In this document: piece by piece, positions 28,401-39,160 of the stretch
Layout of the letters: the number at the start of each line of letters is the position of its first letter
Position numbering within the stretch: position 1 is the stretch's first letter
Assembly: GCF_958295425.1 (NCBI RefSeq)
Contig: NC_081143.1
Span: 18,948,686-19,012,685 of the forward strand
DNA length: 64,000 bases
DNA from: Solea solea
Lineage: Eukaryota; Chordata; Actinopteri; Pleuronectiformes; Soleidae
Reading direction: 5' to 3'
Notes under the pieces: generated by a model
Seen by the model: the letters and a program-made list of their open reading frames with translations, nothing else
Database searches by the model: none
What the model was told of the DNA's origin: nothing
Made by a program: the position numbers and the translations under genes

Positions 28401-31400
28401 CAGAGCGAGTGTCCTGCAAATCTATAAAAGCTCTTACAAGTTGCTCTCCCATCTTAAGCGGTGTCAGCACATTTTGGTCCTTGAATTTGAGGGAATCATT
28501 TGATATCAGCTAAGGTGTGGGAACCCTGGATAAGGTGCAGCTTTAGGGTGTGGGGATCATAGGGGGAGAGAGGACAATGTGTTGGTAAAACACACAATAT
28601 TGTCTCCATTGTATTATGTGTGTGGGCATCCTCTGTTCATGCGTGTGTATCATCAGGAGTTTTCATGCCACAAGACAGCTGTCACTTTCTGAAAAAAGAA
28701 TGTTAATATTTTATATGTCATAGCCCTGTCATGTTTGTTTATTTACTTACTTGCTTACGTATGACTTTCTTTCTTTATCCTCAGTGCTCATTCCTGCCTA
28801 AGTTTTCCATCCACATAGAGACAAAATATGAGGACAATAAAGGATGCAATGACAATGTGAGTACAGTGTGTGTTTGTGTGTGAACAGTCCAGTATCAAAC
28901 ACTGATTTGTCATATTGGGAGTACAAATTAAAGGACTGCTTCTTTCATTTAGCTTTGTTTTACTAGAATAGGGGTAGCATTTTTGTAACAAAAAAAGAAT
29001 GAAAATATTTCTCAACTCAGGGGAAACTGAGGTTGGGAAGCACAATTTTTCAAAAATACTTCCTCTATTCTAGTAATACAAAGCTAAATGCAAATCGGTG
29101 AAGTATTCCTTTAAGTAGATTTGGCTCAGGTGTTGGTGACAATACTGTCTCATTACTGTTAATACCTGACCCATGCTTGATTTATATATACTTTACGTAA
29201 TGTATTCTATTCTGTCTTTTCAGTGAGTGATTTTACCTTATAGACTTACTCAAAAGTACCTTGTTGCCACCCTTTCATTTTCTTGATATACATTGGGTTT
29301 CAATTTGGTATATTAGCTCATAGTCACAGTCAGTGAATCAGTCAGGCTGTAGCTCCCACACAAGTCTCTCAGCTTAATGTATCAGTGCTGTCCATACAGA
29401 AATATATGAAGTGAAATATCACATAGCAGACATATGGTAGAAAACGCCCTCCACAAAAACTACGTGTCTAAAATCCTCCCCGGAGGATTTGGCAACTCAC
29501 AGCACCTTGCATTCACTCCCAACACATCTCAGTGCCAAGTATCCAAGAGCCCCGAGTGTCTTCCAAAAACCGCTCTACTTGTTGGATGGGCCGTTTGTCT
29601 TTGCACTTTTTTTTTTTCCACCCCAAGAGTCTGTATTTCGCTTCAGACTCTTGGGGACTATAGGGAGAGTAGTTGCCTTGTACTAAATTGCGACATAAAT
29701 GGACTGTCGGTGTGCTTTAAACATGCAGTGACGTTTTAGACCCATGCTTGTTTTTATTTGACATGACAGGGCATCACATGGAAGACTTTATTATTCTATT
29801 TAGAGAGCAGAAATCTCCTTGAGCAAATGCACTTCGTGGACAAAAGAAGAAACAACGCTCGTGTGTGTTTGATTATGTTATTATGTTTGGTTGAAACTGA
29901 CAGTTTAGGAGGCCCGAGGATCTGAGCAGAGATGCATCATGTCATGTCACTGTGTGAGCGTAAGAGAAAGAAGCAAATATCTGGAACAGACTTCAGATAT
30001 GAGGAAAGAAAGTCACTCGTTACTCTCTTGAATCATTTATTTCTTTATTTTCAGTGCACTGTCAAAAAAACGCTAACAATTTATTTACATACAATATCCC
30101 GCCGAAGCAGTTGTCTGTCTAATTATATTCAGTTAATGATTGCAATTAAGCACATAATGAATGTGCTTTGTCTGCGTTGTTTGTGCTGTGACAAATTCAT
30201 CTTTTGGGGTCATTTTTGGACTGAAATTACCCGACATGTTCCTAAGAGATACACGTACACATGGAAAAAAGATGACATCTGTTACTAGTTGTGGCATTGG
30301 TTTAGTCTTCATTTCACCCTGTCACTCTACTCACCACTTCTGGCATCATTAGTGTCCATTAAAATCAACGGAGAAGTCATTCAAAGGTGTTGTCTCATTT
30401 TCCCCAAGCATAAATTATTTCTGCTTCTCTAATTTTACCACATTACCGCCATTTCAGCTTTGCTTCGCTTGAAAGTCATTTATTAACTGACTACCAGAAT
30501 TCATCCAATTAGATCGTGCACTCGTGTTTAATTTTGCAAAGTGATGCGTACATGCTTACCGCAGATTTGTGTCCCTTTCTTTCTTATGTCTGATCAAACT
30601 AACCCAGGGTTCCTCTGTCATTCTTATCTTTTTTTCCTCCTCTCTTTCTTTATTGTTGAACTCATCACTTTCTTTTCTCATCCATCTCTGCCCCTCTCCT
30701 TCTTTCTTTATCTCAGTCTCCATTTGTGTCGCTTGGTGGCTTTTATGCATGCTGACATATCAGTCCCACTGTGCCTGCACATCTGCGCTGTAAAAAGGCA
30801 GAATATGATGAGAAGAGGAGATGAGAGGAAAAGGAAAGTGGATTAAAAGTTGTGTTTTTCTGCAAAGAGGGGGAATTTGTGTACTGCGGGCAGCAAATGG
30901 CTGTGTTCGCCATGCTGTTTATATATCCAGGATATATCGAGTATAATACCTGGGTCTTGAATCGGCTTGCATCAGAAAGTGGGGCCATGACACAGGATGA
31001 CACCCTGCAGAGTCACAGTCTTACTTCAAATCATTTCAATCAGCTGTCAGCTTCTGAAAAGCTGCTCCTGCCTACTGGGGAATGAATTTCTGATTTTCAA
31101 AAATAGAGACGGCCCCTTTTGAGGAGCAATGTATAAAAAAACCTTTGCACTGTTTAATCTTCTTGTAACAAGTCTTTAGTTTAGTTAATTAGGAATCTCT
31201 CAAATAAAGCTTGTGACATTTATAATGACTGACTTCACTGTAAATGCAAACATATGTCACCCTTTTTTTCCTGTGACAGTCTGCTGTTTTTTTTTGTATG
31301 TATGTGTGTGTGTGTGTGCGTGTGCTTTTAAATGGTGTTACGACCATGCCTAGGGGAAAACCTGATGGCATCATGAACGTGGTGACTCCCTCTTCCCATC

Positions 31401-34400
31401 TACTTTAAAAGTGTATTCAAAACAAGCACAAAATGTCTGCTGGCAGTTTGACTGTGAGTGGTTTAAGGGGAGTCCACTGCAGCTGGGACGATCAGGCCTC
31501 TTATACTGGAACCTCCTGCGCGCACGACCAATCCGCTACCAGGATCCGCCTAGACACTCACACGCACACACACACGTCATTCACCCAAGCATACACACTT
31601 GCAAACCATCTCACACTCACATGCAGACACATACACACACAAGGAAAAGGAACCATGACCCTGGGATTGTAATAATGGACAGATATGTAGATAGAAAAAG
31701 AGAAAAAAAAAAAAAAAAAAAGAAACAATATGCATGTGACACACTGATTGCTTTCAGCACTGTATAGTTTAGCTGGCAACAAACTGAAGACTTGGACATA
31801 GAGCACCCCCTAACGTTTGTGTAGGGAATTACACTTTTGTGGCTTTTCCAAATGACGAGTGCATTATTATTACCCTTTGAAGAAGTGCTAACCACACAAA
31901 GTGAGCAGAACATCTCTGACATTTCTTATCTAAACAACGTTAACATTGGCACTGCACACACCGGTGCCTTTTGTAAATCACCTGCCAAGTGTGAAGCTTT
32001 GATTTATAGCCAGACATATGAAATATTTTTGCTTTCAGATCTTCGACACAGAGCTAAAGGACCAGGAGAGGGAGGTGTGCTTTGTAGACATCGCCTACGA
32101 TGAGATCCCTGAGCGCTACTATAAAGAGTCTGAGGTGAGTCGGTTTGTGTATTAGTGTTAGTTTAGATGCACTTGTCTGTTACGTTTTAAGTAAATATAA
32201 TGTGTGACTGTGCAGTGGTGTGTGATTTAAGTTTTATCTTCCTCAGATGTTTTTCTGTCTTGAAAGTGTTTGACATGCTGTAATTGTCCAGGGATGATAT
32301 TCACAAACAAAAGACGAGCGAGCACACTTGGTGGTGTTATTGTGATTGTGTTATTATCGGTTGGATTTGTTGTTGAAGCCCAAACACTTGCTCTTGTGCA
32401 AACATCGGGGAATTGAGAAACCTCGATTCCACTTGTTTTGCAGCTGCACTTGCTTGATATGCGTCTCCCGTCTCACCCACCGTTCATCTGCAGTCTGAAA
32501 ACCTTTTCATACTTCAGAGTCTTTGAAGTGAGAGAGCTGGTAATTTTCTTCATAGCTGCTTGATAACAGATTGCCTCGGTTCTAATGAGCCTGGATAGAG
32601 ACTCTCCTAGGACCAGAGGGATAATGCGAATGGTGTTTAATACTGGCGCTCAGTCATGCAACTAATTTTAGGCCCTCCCTCAAGTCTGTCTCCACTGGGG
32701 CGCAGAAACAACGACGCCTGAAGGTTTGGATTAATTATGGCAGTATTAAACGCTCGCGTTCATGCTCCCTCATTGCAGGACTTGCGGTATTTCAAATCAG
32801 AGAAGACGTCACGGGGGATCCTTCAGGAGGGCTGGAGAGACACCCACAACCCCATCATGTGCTCGTACAAACTGGTCACTGTCAAGTTTGAGGTGTGGGG
32901 TCTGCAGACAAGGGTGGAGCAATTTGTTCACAAGGTGAGAGGTCATAGATGGCAGCGGTCACTTCATTTTACACACGATAACATCCAAAAGCAAGAAAAA
33001 AAAGAAAAAGAAGCCTAAAAGTGCTTGTGTTATTAACTGTTCTTCTTTGTGTCATAGGTGATTCGTGATGTGTTACTGCTGGGACACAGACAAGCATTTG
33101 CATGGGTGGATGAATGGATTGGTAAGCCTCGGTCCCGTTGTATACATGCCACGGCTAAGTCACAGCCATTTTCAGTCAACAATTTAGTCAGTGGGAAGTT
33201 AAAAGAAGAGAAATTAGGTTCAACTTGGAGTAAGTGATAGTAACCCAATACATATTATCTATCAACAAGATAACAACAAATGGTGATAAACAGTATTGTG
33301 CTAAAGGTGGGCCACCTGTCTGTTGTGGAGCAATTTATAAAAAGAACTTGTAATAGAGGGATGAAATGTAGGGGTCAAGCTTCTGAAGGAGCACTTAAGG
33401 GAAATGTTTAGTTCACATATCAACAGTCACATTACTTACCCGAACGATAAGTGAAATGAAGTAAACTTTAATGGTTTCTGCATTATTGTGCTAGTTAAAA
33501 GTATTCTAACATGTAACAAATACACAATTCAGATTGCCTTTAGTCATAGTTGCCCATATACTGTATATTGCTGTTGTGTGATTACTGTTTATTTATGTTA
33601 CTGTAAAGTATGCATGAAAAATCACTCCACCTGCATCAAACTCTTATGTCCCTGCCAGTCCTGCTCACTGCCCTATGGCATGGATCCTCTTGGTGTCAGC
33701 ACTAACCAACTAATAACAAACACTGCACTCTAGTTTCCAGGCATGGTCACTGTTTGTTTCCAGTGAAACTCACATTTTTTATATATATATATGTATATAT
33801 ATATGTATATATAAAAAAACAACTCTTAATCCGGGGTCTTAAATGTTTCATGATAAAGAAATCCAAATGTGTCTGTCAAAAGTAGGGAGGACTCATACCT
33901 CTGTTGATTTCATATTGAAGCTAAACATATCTTATACCAAACATGTACCTGTTGTCCAAACCAGTTAAATACATGGATTAATTGGAAATGTAGGTCTTTG
34001 CACTTGATGAAAGCTGCCTCTGTCTCTCTGTTTGCATTCATAAGTGACTGCAGCATTTTTGCACATAGAGATGACACGCCCATTGCCTTTGTCATGAAAC
34101 ATATTTCTCTGCCCTCTTTTCCGTAAACCACCATCCCTTGTACCAACCAGCCTGGATCCTTTCTGATGCTCTTTCTTAATTGTCTTACATGTGAATGGTT
34201 TTGCCCGTTGAATAGGTGAACCCTTAATTGCCAGTATTGCCTCTTTTCCGCTTCCAATGTTCCGTCTACGTCTTTTGGTGTGGATTGTGGATGCTTTTTT
34301 TTCAATCTTGCCAGTTCCTTGACCTCATCCTTCCTTTCCTCCTTCTTGGTGTGGGTCAGATTAGTCTTGTCTGCTGTAGATCTTCTGCATCCTGGGAAGC

Positions 34401-35300
34401 AAGCACTCTTACTTTTAACCTAACCGTCTAACATCCGGTAAAAACTCACAGTGCATGTTTTGCCACCAAACCGTCTCCTCCCCCACCTGTCACTGGAGTG
34501 CCTTTGCAGAGGAGTGACCAACATTTCAAACTTCGTTCCACATGTCCTTCCCCCTTCTTCCAGATATGACTTTGGATGATGTGCGGGATTACGAGAAATC
34601 AATGCATGAGAAAACCAACATTAAAGTTTGCCTTGAGGGGCAAGAACATTCCACAACAAACTCATCTTCACTGGATGACATAGAGATCCATGACAAAGGA
34701 AGTGTATGTGTCTTTTTTCATTGTTCCTTTACTCCATTGCTCGTCCTCTCTCCAATTGTTTTAAGCACTGTGACTTCAGGCCCAGATTAAGTCAATGTGT
34801 ACATAATATATCATACATTATGTTAAGAATATGATAAGTCTGTGTTTTTCTGGGTTATGGTTATGGTAATCTCCAGTTTGTGTTGTTTCCCTCATGTGTC
34901 TGTCAAAATTGCTTTCCTTAATTGATTTCTTTCCAATTCAGACATGACAATGGATGAAGTGAGAGAGTTTGAGCGGACCATACAGGAGGCCACCAACCAG
35001 AAGATCGGGATGTTCCCCCCGTCCATCTCCATCAGTGAGACACCCTTGTCCTCCTTTGCCCTCAATGGCCCTGCCAGCGCCCCCTCCACCCCCATGTGCA
35101 CTGATGCACCCGAGTCCCTCTCTGTCCCCAAGGACCGTCCCCGAAAAAAGTCTGCTCCGGAAACCCTGACCCTTCCTGAGCCTGTTTCAAGTGGCGCTCC
35201 TCAGGGCTCTGCTTTGAGCCCGCTACCCGTGTCAAACCACATCCAGACATCCACACCACCTTCCTCCAACTCTGACCTTGCTGAGATAGATGAACAGTAA
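22916..35300 (+). CDS. pitpnc1: Phosphatidylinositol transfer protein, cytoplasmic 1 (RdgB-beta), exons 2 to end
   Basis: The product is a soluble class II PITP that carries phosphatidylinositol and phosphatidic acid between membranes. Exons with matching phases: 22916-23064, 26530-26618, 27729-27736, 28785-28856, 32039-32134, 32779-32934, 33058-33121, then either 34564-34790 or 34942-35300. The translation contains family landmarks in order: GQLYMISKHSHEQSDRGEGV, WARAVVPKIFYVTEKAWNYY, a segment ending in FSIHIETKYEDNKG, DEIPERYYKE, the MCSYKLVTVKFEVWGLQTRV strand and AFAWVDEW. The long C-terminal tail has the RKKSAPETL motif (RxxSxP), like the 14-3-3 binding site known for the long mammalian isoform. 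The N-terminal coding exon (about 16 residues) is not seen, so the gene is partial here. All junctions are GT-AG. Polyadenylation signals AATAAA occur at 37468-37477. Identification is from remembered family sequence and is very likely correct. Confidence 0.95.
25416..25471. repeat. (GA)n microsatellite
   Basis: GA run with early GGGA interruptions. Confidence 0.95.
27729..27736 (+). other. pitpnc1: 8-nt microexon of pitpnc1
   Basis: The sequence AATATACT is flanked by TCTAG on the left and GTAAGTA on the right. Joined to the G ending the previous exon it supplies the codons for Glu-Tyr-Thr, exactly the residues expected between ITx and CSFLPKF in this family. Without it the frame breaks. 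Most automatic gene finders would miss it. Confidence 0.85.
28932..29110. mobile_element. TTAA-type MITE, copy 2, with target duplication
   Basis: 179 bp, flanked by TTAA at 28928-28931 and 29111-29114. Ends begin AGGACTGCTTC and, reverse complemented, AGGAATACTTC. Inner inverted arms share CATTTAGCTTTGT and TTACTAGAATAG. The TTAA duplication fits the piggyBac superfamily (inference). Confidence 0.8.
31895..31988. repeat. Dispersed repeat, copy 2
   Basis: Diverged copy of the repeat at 11276-11366: GACATTTCTTATCTAAAC and TTGGCACTGCACACACCGGT. It ends about 50 bases before a pitpnc1 exon. Confidence 0.7.
33778..33816. repeat. (TA)n-rich tract
   Basis: TA run with periodic GTA interruptions in the last long pitpnc1 intron. 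Confidence 0.9.
34564..34790 (+). CDS. pitpnc1: pitpnc1 alternative C-terminal exon (short-isoform type)
   Basis: Begins after a CAG acceptor in the same phase as the exon at 34942. It reads DMTLDDVRDYEKSMHEKTNI, then VCLEG...LDDIEIH, and stops at 34790. Mammals have a short PITPNC1 isoform with the same kind of ending (MTMDDVREYEK... then VDDIE). Its first ~15 residues closely resemble the start of the exon at 34942, so the two are mutually exclusive homologous exons. The tail after DDIEIH is hydrophobic and unlike the remembered mammalian end. A donor-like GTATGT after GGAAGT near 34704 leaves open a further splice. No nearby AATAAA was seen. Confidence 0.8.
34942..35300 (+). CDS. pitpnc1: pitpnc1 terminal exon of long isoform
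   Basis: Starts after a CAG acceptor and encodes DMTMDEVREFERTIQEATNQ followed by a Ser/Pro-rich regulatory tail of about 95 residues ending in EIDEQ and TAA. The tail carries APSTPMCTDAPE and RPRKKSAPETLTLPEP, both conserved landmarks of the long RdgB-beta isoform. The very C-terminus (SSGAPQGSALSPL onward) looks lineage-specific. A poly-C run lies 20-40 bases after the stop in the 3' UTR. Confidence 0.93.
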
Positions 35301-38300
35301 AAGGAGCCTTGGGACACCATTACCACCCCCCCCCCCCCCCAACTCATTCCACTCAACCCCACTGTCTTAGGAGCCAATGACAATAGATCAACCTCCAAAC
35401 ACCAGTGCCCAAACATTCTAGTTCAAGTTTGCCAGACATAGCCAGTGATTTTTCATAATCTTGAGTATAGAAATCCTAATCCGTTTAGTTGATACCGTCC
35501 GGGCAGCTGTAGTTTCAGCCACGATGACACGCTGAGTAAGCTATCATAACGGACCACCTATGATGTCTAATCAAAACAAAGACCATCTGATATTATTATG
35601 GTTGAGTGGCTGTACCGTATGTTATACGAAGTGAATTTTCATCATTTCCTCAGTTATGTTTCTCCAATGAGATGAGCTGATGGCTTTTGTGCTATTGAAC
35701 TATGAAGTAGTTGCCTTAGCACCACAGGGCCAGTGGTGTTTATGAGTTTGACAGTGTGTGCAAATGAATGACACACATTAGAAACTAAAAGTGACATAAA
35801 TGACACAGACTAGCACAGTAGACCTATTATGTTAAACTAGAAAGCCAAGTGCCCTCGTAAATCTGCTGTGTCCAGAGGCATTCAAAGTGGCCTGTGGATC
35901 AGACTGTAGTAATCATTTTCCATCCCAAACTCAGAATATACTTGAGATGCAAGATCAGTACAATCAGTACAATCAGTACATAGATTTTACACCTCAGGTC
36001 TCCCTGACTCTACCTGGCTCACCCTCCAAAAGCAGGGATAATATTGTTCTCTCCCTGCTTATTGCCAAACAGCCGCCTTTTATACCTCCACAAATATTAC
36101 AATACAAATATTGTATGACTATATTAATCTACTTAACTGTTAGAATGTTTACACATTATTATCCTTGAAGCATTTGCATATAAGCAGTAACATTTAAGTC
36201 AAACTGATATTCAATCTGCGTGCATGGTTTTGGCATGACTGGTAAATAGTTCTAAAATTTCTTAAAACTCCGGTTTTAATACTGCGTATATCTTACTCTC
36301 GACGATCTTGACTTGAGTGGTCAAAGTACTAAAGAGAACTCATGTTGCCTGAAGTTAATGCTGGACACGTCATGTGACATAAATGTGATCCAATTTTGTT
36401 CAATCACTTCAATCACATAAACGTCATGTGTAGGAATAAGGCCATCGTAGTGCACAGTGGAGGTGACAAAAACCTGACGGCTAATTTGAGAAGGAGGGCA
36501 CATGCGTCAAGCTGACTTGAGTGTGTGCTATGTTAGCTACATAGCATTTGCAGGATTTTTTTTTTAAATGAGAACATTCTTTGCAGTGAACCATGGGCTT
36601 GTACTCGCATACTTTCTACCATGGAGCCTAACGGAGAAACAAATCATGGTGACAGAACGTAGTTTGGATGGAAAACTCCTCTTTTTTCCCCATTCAACAA
36701 TGATTCAAAGAAAGGGTTTCTATATGCTGCATGGAATGATCATAACATATATACATATTATAGGAAGTATATATGTATATAGACTATAAATGGCTGGATT
36801 GGTACAGTTTATTTAGTAACTGTTTGAAAGTAGTGAATGCTTACTACTTTACTTACTAAAAAGGAGATTTTGAGTGAAACGTAAGCATGCCCAGAGGATA
36901 TGCTGTAGGCCGACAGACTCTTTCAACTCAGTGCCTCTGCATGCATCAACTGTATTGTCATCTCCATATGTGTCAACTAAAATCTCGTATATTTCAGCGA
37001 AACACAAAACTCCATTACATTAACCTGTGTCTGTTTTCTATCTCAGATGTCGCAAATTAACCTATTATTAAAAGTGGGGATGACAGCAACACAAACAGCC
37101 TAACAACGTGCAACGTGAATCAGATCAAAAACAATCATATCAAACAATGTCATCAGACTTTCAAGTAACAGGGCTAACTTGATATTACCTTTTAAGGAAA
37201 CATGTCAATTTATGTTCTATTGTTCAGGCCAGTTACTTCTAACTTTACCGCGCAAATGCATTTTGCACTTTTCCGTCTTTGACACTTTATTTGACAATGA
37301 AGGAATGTGTTACATTACAGTCTTGTTGGGTTTGGTGGACCAAAGTTCTGTAATACAGCATCGTGATTTGAAGAGAGCAGGTCAGAGAAAGTGGCCTCAC
37401 TGGTCTTGCCATAAAATATTGTTAATATTATGTACAGTTTCTCACTTGCCTTTTGTTAAAAAAAAAAAATAAATAAAAAGAATTATTAAAAGAACTGTAG
37501 CTATTTATCTGTAACTGTAGCTTTGTGTTTGCCTTTTGAGGATAGAAATGTTGTATACCAGCATGTGGCCCACTGTATTGATCTATTATTCATAGATTAT
37601 ACACAATAATGACTCTGGTATTGACCATCTCTCTTGTCAGGAACACAGAGATCCAGGGATAGGTTTGATCTCCCATGGGCTGCTGAAAATAATACAAAAT
37701 GTCAAATTGTGTAACATTAAGCTCTGCTCTGTTTAATAGAGTAACATAAGGTATTGTAAATACTGTTATTGATATCTAATAGAGTAGGTTTCTTGGATGT
37801 GGTCAAAGACTTCAACAGAGAAGGATATTATTTAGTGCGGCATCTTCACGGACACAATTTAAAGGTTTGTTTTACTTCAGGAGCAATGCGAGAACGTATC
37901 TATGATATTGTCATTATTGAAAATACTGAAATCAGTTCATTTTCCTTTTTTTTTTTCCCCCAATCGAGTCTCAAGACTCCTCAGTGTAGTGGCATACTTT
38001 TGACTCCTTTTATTTTGGTACCTTTGCAAGGCAAAAATTATTTGTACAAATTCTAAAACAAAATGACGCTTTTCTTTTCAGTTGGGTGGCTGCTTTGACG
38101 TTTAATTGCCATATTAAGTAAAAGGTATTTGGCCTTTTTGTTGTTTCTTTTCTTGTAGTAAACCTGCTGTACTTTGATTTTGTGTTCCCCCTTTCCGCCC
38201 CGATGCATTGGGCCAGGCTGTCATGCTGTCTTCTGATAACTGGTGCCTTCCATCCAGGATGGCTGAGTTAGCTGGAGAACTGGTTGTGATTTTTGATTGT

Positions 38301-39160
38301 TCCTCTTTTTTCCATAATCCTGTTTTGATGGGCTTCTGGACGTTGCTCTTAGTTCTTCCACTTTAAACTATTGTTGTATTTGTTATATTTTTATTGCCCT
38401 CTGAGGTAAATTAGACTCTTTGTTGTAATTATTGTTTCTTTTTTCTGAAATAGACAATTAAACTTTACTAGTTATTGGAACCTTGTTATTTTTTTGTCAA
38501 TGAAAACCACAGTGTGCGTTTTGCAGCTTCTGCCTTTCGCTCATTGTGATCTCTCAACTTTGTGATCTCTCATCTTGAGATGAGTTTTTATTGCATTTTA
38601 TTTATTTGGTAGATGGGTAAACTGAATTATAAAGTCATATACCAAGTAGATTTACCAGCAATGGTGAAAGTAAAAGGAAATGACCAGTTAAAGACCTGCA
38701 TTTAAAATACACTTTATTGCTCATCATCATTATTACCACTGCACCTGTAAAACAAAACATTAACATGTCCATAAACAGCCCTATAACAAAATCTTGCCAC
38801 CGAAGTACACATTAGAAGTTTACATGAATTATTCATTGAAAACACTTCTGTATAAATAATCACTTTTGAGAAGCTGGGGCCATTGAGGCTGCATTAAAGT
38901 AACTTCACCACTACTATAACCACTAATACCACTATAAAGTAGTAGTAGTAATCTGTGGAAAAACTACTACATTTAATTTTATTTTACTTTATGATTAATT
39001 AGAATCTGGCTGATACTGGGGCTGCTGCCTATATCCATTTTTGGGAATACATCGTTTTGATATCACTAAAGGCCAATATGGGCCACTTTATTTACTGAGT
39101 GATGCATCTTTTAAAGACCGGCATTATTCATATGATTCATGGGATATCGCCACAATATTT
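35301..39160. other. pitpnc1 3' UTR and convergent intergenic DNA
   Basis: No coding potential was recognised. AT-rich sequence with paired AATAAA signals at 37468-37477 after an A-run fits the end of the pitpnc1 transcript (about 2.2 kb 3' UTR, inference). On the opposite strand a TTTATT at 39087-39092 reads as AATAAA about 70 bases past the stop of the VWA7-like gene. The two genes are convergent. Confidence 0.5.
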
